A DNA stretch of 64,000 bases from contig NZ_CP022522.1 of NCBI RefSeq assembly GCF_002850255.1, positions 2,851,125 to 2,915,124 of the forward strand, given 5' to 3'. The stretch's first letter is position 1, and the number at the start of each line of letters is the position of its first letter. Below are positions 18,572 through 25,380 of the stretch, piece by piece. Position numbers and translations under genes: made by a program. The notes below the pieces were generated by a model. The model was not told the DNA's origin. It saw only the letters and a list, made by a program, of their open reading frames with translations, and did not search any database. Source of the stretch: Pseudoalteromonas sp. NC201 (GTDB lineage: Bacteria; Pseudomonadota; Gammaproteobacteria; Enterobacterales; Alteromonadaceae).

Positions 18572-20197
18572 TTAAACCTTAAATACCGACACTTGACCGT
18601 TTAACTGCTCAGCTAACGCCTCTAAGTCATTACTCACATCTGCATTACTCTGCGCACTTCGAGTAATTTCAGAAATACTGCTACTGAAATCATTAATATT
18701 TTCGCTGATTTCCGCAACCACCGTTGTTTGTTCTTCCGTTGCCGTTGAAACCTGAATATTCATACCGACGATTTCATCCACCGCCTTGTCTATATCAGTC
18801 ATGATTTGAGCTGACTCATTGGCCCTATCAACTCCTGCAGCTGCACTCGACTGTGCATTCTCCATTGACGACACGGCATTTTGTGCCATGCCCTGTAGCT
18901 TGCTGATCATATCTCGGATAGATTCCGTGGCTTTTTGCGTATTATGTGCCAATTGCCTGACTTCATCGGCAACAACCGCAAAACCTCGGCCTGATTCCCC
19001 AGCTCTCGCAGCTTCTATTGCAGCGTTTAACGCCAAAAGGTTTGTTTGTTCAGCCACACCTTGGATCATTAACACCACTTGGTTGATTTCATTCGACTGG
19101 TCATTCAACGCTTTAATTAACTGCGCGTTATCACCGACTTCACTAGCGAGGCGTTCAATAGCCTGAATATTTTGCGAAATAACATCCATCCCTTGTTTTG
19201 CAAGCTGACCTGACATTTCGGCCTTGTTCGCGGTATTCATCGCATTATGTGCAACCTCCTGAATTGCACTACTCATTTCTGTCGCTGCGGTTGCGATCAT
19301 TACCGTTTGCTGCTCTTGTTCTTGTGAAGTGCCCGCAATTGACTGACTAATTCCATTTAGCTCATTGGATGTTGAGGACAGACTATTCACCATCGTAACT
19401 AGGTTGGTAACTAACTCATGTAAGCTCGACACCATAGTATTGAAGTCGTTTCCTATCTCACTCAGCTCGTCCTGCCCCTCAACCACTACACGTTGGGTTA
19501 AATCAGCATCTCTTGCAATGTTGCCAATACGCATACGCAAACGACTGAGTGGTTCGTTAATTGACCTAAATATCAACATACCAATCAGCACCATTACGAT
19601 CACAATAGTAACGGAAGAGATAATCATCGCCGTTTTTGTCGCACTGGCTTCTGAGCGGCCAACATCTCTTAGTGCACTTGCCTCTGCAAGTTGTAACTCA
19701 ATTAGTGCATTGTAGCTTTCACTTAGGGGGTCAAAGGCGGCATAGAGATCGTGTACAAATTTATCATAAGGAATTTCTTCAAAAGTATTCGTATTAACAC
19801 GACTCGTGTAGTTGGTAAGTAATTGTTTAACAGCAAGCTCAGCGGATTCAACCTGCTTCACCAAACTTCGCTCTTCACTCGTCAATTCTGTAGATAAATA
19901 TTGGCTCCATTCTTTTTCAGCGATATTTTTAGCTTCTTCGATTTGCTTTAACGCGGCACTGTTGGATAATTGATGGCCTCGTAACTTGTGAAAAGTATCT
20001 ACAATAACCACCGCATAGTTGTCTGACACTACTTTTATTTGCCTCAGCGGTACAACTCTGTCGTCATAAATACGGTCAATGTAATTGATAAGATTTGATA
20101 ATGTTCCAATTGTAAAGATAGTAGCGAGAATAAAAAACACAGCAGGTATGCCCGAAAGCGACAACAATCTGCTTTTAACTGAAACCCTATTTAGCAT
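18572..20197 (-). CDS. Methyl-accepting chemotaxis protein
   Basis: This is a membrane chemoreceptor. The 541-residue protein has a first membrane helix (about 12-34), a periplasmic four-helix-type sensor (about 35-185), a second helix (about 190-212), a HAMP domain (about 213-265) and a cytoplasmic signalling domain. The hairpin tip is intact ([20 protein letters not shown], then DEVRQLA). No C-terminal NWETF-type pentapeptide is present; the protein ends QVSVFKV. A TTG at 20242 could add 15 residues, but ATG at 20197 begins right before the basic [11 protein letters not shown] anchor. The ligand cannot be told. No other chemotaxis gene is nearby. Confidence 0.93.
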   Translation of the reverse strand: MLNRVSVKSRLLSLSGIPAVFFILATIFTIGTLSNLINYIDRIYDDRVVPLRQIKVVSDNYAVVIVDTFHKLRGHQLSNSAALKQIEEAKNIAEKEWSQYLSTELTSEERSLVKQVESAELAVKQLLTNYTSRVNTNTFEEIPYDKFVHDLYAAFDPLSESYNALIELQLAEASALRDVGRSEASATKTAMIISSVTIVIVMVLIGMLIFRSINEPLSRLRMRIGNIARDADLTQRVVVEGQDELSEIGNDFNTMVSSLHELVTNLVTMVNSLSSTSNELNGISQSIAGTSQEQEQQTVMIATAATEMSSAIQEVAHNAMNTANKAEMSGQLAKQGMDVISQNIQAIERLASEVGDNAQLIKALNDQSNEINQVVLMIQGVAEQTNLLALNAAIEAARAGESGRGFAVVADEVRQLAHNTQKATESIRDMISKLQGMAQNAVSSMENAQSSAAAGVDRANESAQIMTDIDKAVDEIVGMNIQVSTATEEQTTVVAEISENINDFSSSISEITRSAQSNADVSNDLEALAEQLNGQVSVFKV

Positions 20198-20352
20198 AGT
20201 CTGATTTTTATTGAGTAAACATAGAAATAAAGTATTACTCAAAGTTCATAGATTACAATAATAATTGCAAATTAAGCAGCGCATTATTGATATGCATCAT
20301 ACTTCGTAACTGTGTCTCTTAACTGTATAGGTTTGATTTTTAAACCTATTAC

Positions 20353-20391
20353 AAAAAAAGAGGAGAAGCTTTTATCGGCTTCTCCTCTTTT
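20353..20391 (-). terminator. Rho-independent terminator of the DUF2383-DUF1328-lipoprotein operon
   Basis: Arms AAAGAGGAGAAGC (20357-20369) and GCTTCTCCTCTTT (20378-20390). On the minus strand the stem is followed by seven T. It lies just after the small lipoprotein gene. Confidence 0.88.
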
Positions 20392-20415
20392 ATTCCACGT
20401 CGAAATCACTTTCGC

Positions 20416-20607
20416 TTAACACTCTTCGTTTTCAGCGTTCATGTTCTCTTTTACATCTTCACACGCGTCTTCCACGCTATTTTCTACTTCCTGAACTGTT
20501 TCATCGAAACGCTCACCAGCATCTTCCGCCGGACCTTCGCTACAACCAAAAAGTGCTAAAATTGAAACAAAACCAAATGCTTTTGCTAATGTAATTGCTG
20601 ATTTCAT
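20416..20607 (-). CDS. Small acidic lipoprotein
   Basis: This is a 63-residue protein with a signal sequence and lipobox (LALFGC, Cys near residue 22), so it should be a lipoprotein. The mature 42 residues are very acidic and predicted helical (DAGERFDETVQEVENSVEDA) and contain two more cysteines (DACED and the terminal C). It resembles the small helical stress lipoproteins that accompany osmotically induced genes, but I cannot assign a named family. It is the third gene of an operon behind DUF2383 and DUF1328, driven by a candidate sigma-54 promoter (21343-21359) and closed by the terminator at 20353-20391. Confidence 0.8.
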   Translation of the reverse strand: MKSAITLAKAFGFVSILALFGCSEGPAEDAGERFDETVQEVENSVEDACEDVKENMNAENEEC

Positions 20608-20647
20608 AATCTATCTCCTAAAACCGTTTTTGTACGTTAATTCCCTT

Positions 20648-20815
20648 TTACCTGGGAGCTCGTGCTTTGCCAAAAATAAACGAAATAATCATAAAGGCGA
20701 TAAACACAAAGAATAGAATTTTCGCCATACCTGCCGCAGCGCCAGCGATTCCAGTGAAACCTAGCACGGCTGCGACAAGTGCTAGGAATAAAAACATTAC
20801 AGCCCAACTCAACAT
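20648..20815 (-). CDS. DUF1328 family small membrane protein (YtjA-like)
   Basis: This is a 55-residue protein with two hydrophobic helices: [20 protein letters not shown], a [12 protein letters not shown] turn, then [17 protein letters not shown], ending in a short basic tail. This matches the DUF1328/YtjA pattern, a widespread inner-membrane family linked in E. coli to stress expression; its function is not known. The ATG at 20815 has an excellent AAGGAG ribosome-binding site 6 bases upstream, which lies at the very end of the DUF2383 gene, so the two are co-transcribed. The gene is too short for many gene finders. Confidence 0.9.
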   Translation of the reverse strand: MLSWAVMFLFLALVAAVLGFTGIAGAAAGMAKILFFVFIAFMIISFIFGKARAPR

Positions 20816-20825
20816 AACATTCTCC

Positions 20826-21272
20826 TTAGGCAGTTAGCTCTTGCAACTGCTTCATTTGATCGTGACAAGCTTGCATTCTGGTTTGAATTTGCAGTAATAC
20901 ACTCTTGCATTTAGGTGGAAGATCTTTGCTTAATGCTTTATCAAGCTTGCTTAACACTTTGTCTTCCACTTCTTCTAGCTGAGAAATATAGGTGTGCTCT
21001 TTGTCGGTGCTCACCATACCAACCAACTTGGTGTACGATTCACGAATGTCGATGCTAAGCGCTGAATCTGTCTCAATTTCACCTTCGTCAATAAGAACAA
21101 ATGGTTGTAGATCCGAGATTGCTTGCGCTTTATCTACAATCATTTGGTCAAATACGCGGTTTAATTCGATATTATCTAGCTTCTTTTTAGCTTCAGTGTA
21201 AAAATCAACACCACCATTTAATACTTTGATGAGCTCTTTTACCGGCCCCATGTCGTAATTTGAATCTGCCAT
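20826..21272 (-). CDS. PA2169-type four-helix-bundle protein (DUF2383)
   Basis: This is a 148-residue, entirely helical soluble protein with no signal peptide. The features [21 protein letters not shown] at the N-terminus and conserved acidic/His positions through the four helices fit the ferritin-like DUF2383 family, here usually annotated PA2169 family. Function is unproved; members are usually expressed in stress or stationary phase. It is the first gene of the operon with DUF1328 and the lipoprotein. Its upstream region has a sigma-54-type promoter on the minus strand at 21343-21359. Confidence 0.85.
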   Translation of the reverse strand: MADSNYDMGPVKELIKVLNGGVDFYTEAKKKLDNIELNRVFDQMIVDKAQAISDLQPFVLIDEGEIETDSALSIDIRESYTKLVGMVSTDKEHTYISQLEEVEDKVLSKLDKALSKDLPPKCKSVLLQIQTRMQACHDQMKQLQELTA

Positions 21273-21342
21273 AAATAACTCCTTTCGTTGCGATATTTAA
21301 TAAGTGCATTTTGCAAATATTATTTTCTGTCCCTTTCACTAA

Positions 21343-21359
21343 TGCAGATTAAATGCCAA
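21343..21359 (-). promoter_or_regulatory. Candidate sigma-54 promoter of the DUF2383 operon
   Basis: On the minus strand the sequence is TTGGCATTTAATCTGCA, with GG (-24) and GC (-12) exactly 10 bases apart. It agrees with the consensus YTGGCAC-N5-TTGCW except at a few non-core positions. It lies about 70 bases before the DUF2383 start. Confidence 0.75.
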
Positions 21360-21437
21360 ACCATAAACCTTTATTATATAAGGCTTTTTAATCTAAGCAC
21401 CTTCAGACCGGTGAAAATATTACAAACTAGATGTAAA

Positions 21438-22322
21438 TTATTCCTGTGATAATTGCGTACTTAAGGTTGTGCTCCCTTTAGCATTGAAATCCATAGTCCT
21501 AATTGGGAAAGGAATTAAGATATCGTTATCAGCTAATACACGGTTAATGGTGCAAATTGCTTTGTGCCTGACCACCATAAAGCCCGGATCTGCTGGGTAA
21601 TCTATCCAAAACCACACTAATAGATTAATAGAGCTGTCACCAAAAGACTCTGCATAGACATCTGTTTCTTTTTGGCTTACTACGAAATCAAGCTTGTTAA
21701 TTGCCTCAACAATCACCTCTCGGGCTTGCTCTGGGTCGTCCGCATACGAGATACCAACTGGTACTTCTATTCTTCGCTTGCCAAGCTTAGTGTAGTTTTG
21801 TAACTCATTCTTAAAGAGAATTTTGTTGGGGATATAAGACAGCTGGCCATAAAAGTTTTCTACTAAGGTGTTTCTCAAATTGATTTTGCTTACCGTGCCA
21901 AAGCAATCCTTGGTTCTTATAATGTCACCGACCATAAAAGGTTTTCTGACCCCCATCACAAATCCAGCGATGAGGTTCTCGGTCATGTCTTGGAATGCAA
22001 AGCCAATAGCAAGGCCAATGATCCCCGCCCCAGCCAACAATGACATTACAGCACCTGATAGTTTTACTATATCTAAAGCGAAGAAAATCCCAATGGCAAT
22101 AATAGAGACTTTAAATATGGAACTAATAAGTGAAGCCACTTGTTCTGTCTTTATTGCTTTTTTAATTGCCTTTGAAAACCAAATTGAAGATATTTTAGCC
22201 AAAACAGTGAAGAATATGAGTATCATTAAGGCTAGGATCATATTCGGTAGTAACTGCACACCGGATTCAAGCCAAGAGATTAACTTATCATTAATTAACG
22301 TCCAGAATTTTTCTAAATTCAT
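21438..22322 (-). CDS. Small-conductance mechanosensitive channel, MscS family
   Basis: MscS opens on membrane tension and releases solutes in hypo-osmotic shock. The 294-residue protein is near the E. coli length (286). Three membrane helices occupy about residues 20-105. The pore helix TM3 has the Gly/Ala-rich signature AGAGIIGLAIGFAFQDMTEN. A beta domain follows (MVGDIIRTKDCFGTVSKI; LRNTLVENFYGQLSYIPNK), then an alpha/beta C-terminal domain. A TTG at 22328 is an alternative start two codons earlier. It is divergent from the BON gene. A candidate sigma-54 promoter lies on its side of the shared region (22362-22378). Confidence 0.93.
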   Translation of the reverse strand: MNLEKFWTLINDKLISWLESGVQLLPNMILALMILIFFTVLAKISSIWFSKAIKKAIKTEQVASLISSIFKVSIIAIGIFFALDIVKLSGAVMSLLAGAGIIGLAIGFAFQDMTENLIAGFVMGVRKPFMVGDIIRTKDCFGTVSKINLRNTLVENFYGQLSYIPNKILFKNELQNYTKLGKRRIEVPVGISYADDPEQAREVIVEAINKLDFVVSQKETDVYAESFGDSSINLLVWFWIDYPADPGFMVVRHKAICTINRVLADNDILIPFPIRTMDFNAKGSTTLSTQLSQE

Positions 22323-22361
22323 AATCAAATATTCCTATTTAAGTACTCGACAAATCTAGAA

Positions 22362-22378
22362 TGCAGTAATCATTCCTA
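22362..22378 (-). promoter_or_regulatory. Candidate sigma-54 promoter of mscS
   Basis: Minus-strand sequence TAGGAATGATTACTGCA keeps the invariant GG-N10-GC spacing and the TGCA of the -12 element. The -24 element (TAGGAAT) is weaker than the other three candidates in this region. It lies 40 bases before the mscS start. Confidence 0.5.
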
Positions 22379-22504
22379 GTTATATTAATTAGCCGTTCAT
22401 GGAAAAGGTAATTATTACAAACTAATTTACACATCTTCTCGGTAAATTCTTCCTTAAAACTTACTCTATAAAAATAAATCACATAATTATCAATAAGTTA
22501 ATGG

Positions 22505-22521
22505 TTGGCACAACAACTGCA
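22505..22521 (+). promoter_or_regulatory. Candidate sigma-54 promoter of the BON gene
   Basis: The sequence TTGGCACAACAACTGCA is a very close match to YTGGCAC-N5-TTGCW, with GG and GC exactly 10 bases apart. It lies 38 bases before the ATG at 22559, which leaves a short leader with an AAAGGAG ribosome-binding site. Confidence 0.82.
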
Positions 22522-22558
22522 ACAGATAATTCGACTACGAAATTAAAGGAGTTTAATT

Positions 22559-23122
22559 ATGAAAAAGACATTAATTGCAACTGTACTAGTATCTTCACTT
22601 ACTACTGCTTCAGCATTTGCTGCTGATAACTCTTGGGAAAAAGAAGCGAGTGACGCTTGGATAGACGGTAAAGCAGAAGCAACACTGCTTTTCAACGGTG
22701 AACTGAACAACTTTGACATTAACACTGATGTAAAGAACGGCGTTGTAGTGCTAACCGGTAAAGTTGAACACTCAGTAGATAAAAAGCTAGCTGAAGAACT
22801 GGTACTAGGTATCGATGGCGTAAAAGAAGTGAAAAACGACCTGACTATCGTAGATATGTCAGATGAGCGCAAAAAAGAGCGCAATTACGAAAGCGATAGC
22901 GGTTTTACTGACGCAAAAATCGCAACAGTAATTAAGTCTCGCTATCTGTTCGACACAGATGTAGATGGTACTGACATCGATGTTGATGTGGAAGGTTTAG
23001 TCGTAACACTAAATGGTCATGTAGGTAGTGAAGCAGAGCGCAAACTTGCTGTGCAAATCGCGAAAAACGCCAATGACGTTAGAGATGTAAAAGATAACCT
23101 TCGCGTTACCACAAAATCATAA
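22559..23122 (+). CDS. Periplasmic BON-domain protein (OsmY-like)
   Basis: BON proteins are periplasmic, often osmotically induced, and thought to bind phospholipid. The 187-residue product has a Sec signal peptide (1-21, ending ASAFAAD) and two BON domains. The first (about 45-95) contains NGVVVLTGKVEHSVDKKLAEEL and the second (about 115-185) contains VEGLVVTLNGHVGSEAERKLA. Each has the paired Gly of the fold. E. coli OsmY (201 aa) has the same two-domain plan. It is divergent from the mechanosensitive channel gene and probably co-transcribed with the outer-membrane protein 62 bases downstream. The candidate sigma-54 promoter at 22505-22521 is directly upstream. Confidence 0.92.
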   Translation: MKKTLIATVLVSSLTTASAFAADNSWEKEASDAWIDGKAEATLLFNGELNNFDINTDVKNGVVVLTGKVEHSVDKKLAEELVLGIDGVKEVKNDLTIVDMSDERKKERNYESDSGFTDAKIATVIKSRYLFDTDVDGTDIDVDVEGLVVTLNGHVGSEAERKLAVQIAKNANDVRDVKDNLRVTTKS

Positions 23123-23184
23123 GCCAATTTTGATTTGAGGGGGGCTTTCCCCCTCCCATACTTATATTGATTTAAGGAGTAAAG

Positions 23185-23760
23185 ATGAAACAATTAACAA
23201 TTGCTGCTGCGCTACTTGCCTCTCTAGGTCTTGCATCCACAGCCGCTCACGCGGAGTCTGATTTTGGACTAGATGATTATAAAATTTACACAGGTATCGG
23301 CTATGGCCAATACTCTTTCCAATGGGAAGATCGTGAGAATGACACTTCATTCGACGACGACTCTTCTATGCTAAAAGCGTATGTGGGTACAAAAATTAAT
23401 CCATATTGGAGTTTTGAACTTGCCTATGAGAACTTCGACGAAGCAAGTGACATTGACAACTCTGCTGAAATAGACGGTATTTCTTTATCTACACGTATTT
23501 CAGCTCCACTAAACGAACATTTCTCAGTGTATGCAAAAGGTGGTTGGCTTGAGTGGGATGCTGATATCTACGCGGATATTCCAGCTGTAGGTCGAGTTTC
23601 ATCTAGCCTTGAAGGTGGCGACTGGCTCTATGGTGCCGGTGTTGAGTTTCACCTCAATGAAAACGTTAACATGCGGTTAGAATACACTCGCTATGAACTT
23701 GAAGACAATATCGACCCTGATATGGACGTAGCTGCCGTCTCTATCGAATATCAGTTTTAA
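23185..23760 (+). CDS. Small outer-membrane beta-barrel protein
   Basis: This is a 191-residue protein with a signal peptide (1-23, ending AAHAES). The mature part is an 8-strand OmpA-like barrel: GIGYGQYSFQW, KAYVGTKINPYWSFELAYE, LSTRISAPLNEHFSVYAKGGW, LYGAGVEFHLNENVNMRLEYTRYE and a terminal strand VSIEYQF ending in Phe, the barrel sorting signal. It is rich in Asp. It is probably the second gene after the BON gene, followed by a strong terminator. The closest families are the OmpA N-terminal and OmpW/PagP-like small barrels; the exact family is not decided. Confidence 0.88.
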   Translation: MKQLTIAAALLASLGLASTAAHAESDFGLDDYKIYTGIGYGQYSFQWEDRENDTSFDDDSSMLKAYVGTKINPYWSFELAYENFDEASDIDNSAEIDGISLSTRISAPLNEHFSVYAKGGWLEWDADIYADIPAVGRVSSSLEGGDWLYGAGVEFHLNENVNMRLEYTRYELEDNIDPDMDVAAVSIEYQF

Positions 23761-23839
23761 GCAGTAATTTTGGCTCTATAGCCTCCCAATTATTTCCCCT
23801 TTGACTCAGTCCTGGCTCTTCCACAAGAGTCTGGTTTTG

Positions 23840-23866
23840 GCGCTACCACTTGGTAGCGCTTTTTTT
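23840..23866 (+). terminator. Rho-independent terminator after the BON/outer-membrane gene pair
   Basis: Arms GCGCTACCA / TGGTAGCGC with a 2-base loop, followed by seven T. Confidence 0.88.
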
Positions 23867-24291
23867 GTTTCTTCCTTCATAGTAATCCCATACTAACTTA
23901 CTCATTTAAGTAACTAAACCAAGGCAAGAAAACCGGACTCGTAATTCCGCCGTAGCTCGCTATCGCTAAGGCCGAAATTTATATAGGCAAGGTAATAAAT
24001 TTGCTACTTTGTTACTCGAAATAAGAAGTTTATACCTATCCAACATCAGTCGAAATCTCTCATCGAGCACGAAGGTTACTAAATAAAAATCCACTGTTGC
24101 AGATCCCTGTAATCCTGCTGAGTAAAAGATACGAATGGGTTATCGCTGTTGTGAGTCAATGTAAAAGCTGCAAGCTTTGTGACCACAATACCCTGTAGGT
24201 TCTGCTATGTAACATTTACACCCTTCATTTCGCATCTACCGACAAACGATACCGGAAAACATTAACCTTATGAATTTAAACAACTTTCAAG
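23867..24291. other. Long intergenic stretch without a gene
   Basis: I see no convincing ORF, RNA gene or named repeat here. It may hold regulatory DNA for the YqjD-like operon: a perfect inverted repeat TGTAA-CAT-TTACA lies at 24208-24220, 72 bases upstream of the sigma-54 -24 element. That is a typical distance for an activator site. Confidence 0.4.
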
Positions 24292-24308
24292 TTGGCAAAG
24301 GGTTTGCA
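24292..24308 (+). promoter_or_regulatory. Candidate sigma-54 promoter of the YqjD/E/K-like operon
   Basis: TTGGCAAAGGGTTTGCA has GG and GC exactly 10 bases apart and a perfect TTTGCA -12 element. It lies 37 bases before the ATG at 24345. Confidence 0.82.
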
Positions 24309-24344
24309 ACCTATATAGTGAACTAAACGAATAAGGAGTAGTTT

Positions 24345-24674
24345 ATGAGTAATCAAGCAAACCAAACACAGACAAGCAATACAGCTAAACCACAGCCAAA
24401 TGGCCAAGACTCTAGCCATCCTGTTACGGATCAAATTGCAGATACATTGCATGCATCAGTAGATTCACTGCACGCTTCGGCATCTCGTACTGAAACCTCA
24501 CTACGTGAAAAAAGCCATAATTCGAGTGAAGCGATTGGTGCCAAGCGCAAGGAGTGGGAACGTGCGTGGAATACATCAGGTGTGAAAAAGTATGCAACGG
24601 AAAACCCAGTAAAAACGGCTGGTATCGCATTCTCACTTGGTATGTTAGCAACTATGCTGTTAAGGAATAAGTAA
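24345..24674 (+). CDS. YqjD/ElaB-like (DUF883) membrane-anchored protein
   Basis: This is a 109-residue protein with a polar, Ser/Ala/His-rich helical N-terminal part and one C-terminal membrane helix. The C-terminal ENPVKTAGIAFSLGMLATML is the DUF883 hallmark (NPWxxxGIAAGxGxLLG-like). The E. coli relatives ElaB and YqjD are stationary-phase, RpoS-dependent proteins that associate with ribosomes and the inner membrane. It begins with an AAGGAG site 6 bases upstream. It is the first gene of an operon whose order YqjD-YqjE-YqjK is the same as in E. coli, which supports the call. Confidence 0.85.
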   Translation: MSNQANQTQTSNTAKPQPNGQDSSHPVTDQIADTLHASVDSLHASASRTETSLREKSHNSSEAIGAKRKEWERAWNTSGVKKYATENPVKTAGIAFSLGMLATMLLRNK

Positions 24675-24676
24675 TC

Positions 24677-25114
24677 ATGCAAGACCAAGCTCAAATAAGA
24701 GACCGTCAAGCAGCAGCTCACGAGCGCACTCCAGCGCTCGCTGAGCTTAAAGATTCTGTGTCTCTATTATTCAACAGCTATCAGCAAATCGCAGAAGCAC
24801 AACTAAACCTATTAGGTGCTAAGTTTAGAGCTAATCTAAAAACCTTATGTATTGCGCTCGGGTTAATTCTATTTTCTCTAATCTTGACAGCAATGGTGTG
24901 GGGAAGCTTGCATGTGTTATTTGCTTACGCGTTAACCTACGCGGGACTAAGTTGGTTTGTTTCGGCGGGTATCGTACTGACTATCAATATCGCGATGATT
25001 TATTACCTAATCATAACAGGGCTGAAGCTCTTTAATAATAGTATTAACGACCTGACGTCTGGGTTTTATACCCCAGTTGCGAAGCAGGAGGCTAGCAATG
25101 ACGAAGCTCGCTGA
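24677..25114 (+). CDS. YqjE-like membrane protein (phage-holin superfamily, DUF1469)
   Basis: This is a 145-residue inner-membrane protein. An amphipathic N-terminal part (LKDSVSLLFNSYQQIAEAQLNLL, residues about 25-47) precedes two membrane helices (about 55-77 and 88-113, the latter containing VSAGIVLTINIAMIYYLI). This is the DUF1469/YqjE architecture, grouped with holins by structure but not a phage lysis gene here. It starts 3 bases after the YqjD-like stop codon and overlaps the YqjK-like gene by 17 bases, so all three are one translationally linked unit. Confidence 0.83.
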   Translation: MQDQAQIRDRQAAAHERTPALAELKDSVSLLFNSYQQIAEAQLNLLGAKFRANLKTLCIALGLILFSLILTAMVWGSLHVLFAYALTYAGLSWFVSAGIVLTINIAMIYYLIITGLKLFNNSINDLTSGFYTPVAKQEASNDEAR

Positions 25115-25352
25115 ATTCATCACTGATAAGTTGCACCAAGAAGTGGTGATTGAGAAGAAAAAGCTCATTACCGCTAAACATTTTAATCAACTTACCCAAG
25201 TGAAAGCCAAGAAGGTATTCACCGGCGCGATTAGCTCTCCTCAAGGGTTGGGCTTCATGTTTATGTTTGGCGCACTCAGCGCTAAATATGGCAAGTTTGG
25301 CGCACTAAGAAAAATCGTACTTTTACAAAGAATAGCTCAAGGTATCATTTAA
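25098..25352 (+). CDS. YqjK-like small protein
   Basis: This is an 84-residue protein, basic in its first half (ITDKLHQEVVIEKKKLI), with a hydrophobic C-terminal part (SPQGLGFMFMFGALSAKYG). A perfect AGGAGG lies 6 bases before the ATG at 25098, which decides the start over the in-frame TTG at 25077. Position behind YqjD- and YqjE-like genes matches E. coli yqjK. Sequence likeness to YqjK itself is weak to my eye, so the name rests on synteny and size. A 16-bp terminator hairpin overlaps its stop codon. Confidence 0.7.
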   Translation: MTKLAEFITDKLHQEVVIEKKKLITAKHFNQLTQVKAKKVFTGAISSPQGLGFMFMFGALSAKYGKFGALRKIVLLQRIAQGII

Positions 25353-25370
25353 CTCCTTGAGCTATTCTTT
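25327..25370. terminator. Bidirectional terminator with a 16-bp stem
   Basis: Arms AAAGAATAGCTCAAGG (25327-25342) and CCTTGAGCTATTCTTT (25355-25370) are a perfect inverted repeat. The loop contains the stop codon of the YqjK-like gene. The end of the convergent hybrid-kinase gene is at 25381. Confidence 0.8.
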
Positions 25371-25380
25371 GGCTCTCTAT

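Noticed and set aside
22543..22884. 113-residue minus-strand ORF inside the BON gene
   Set aside because: Ser/Thr/Phe-rich mirror of the coding strand with no start context; the plus-strand BON gene explains the DNA.
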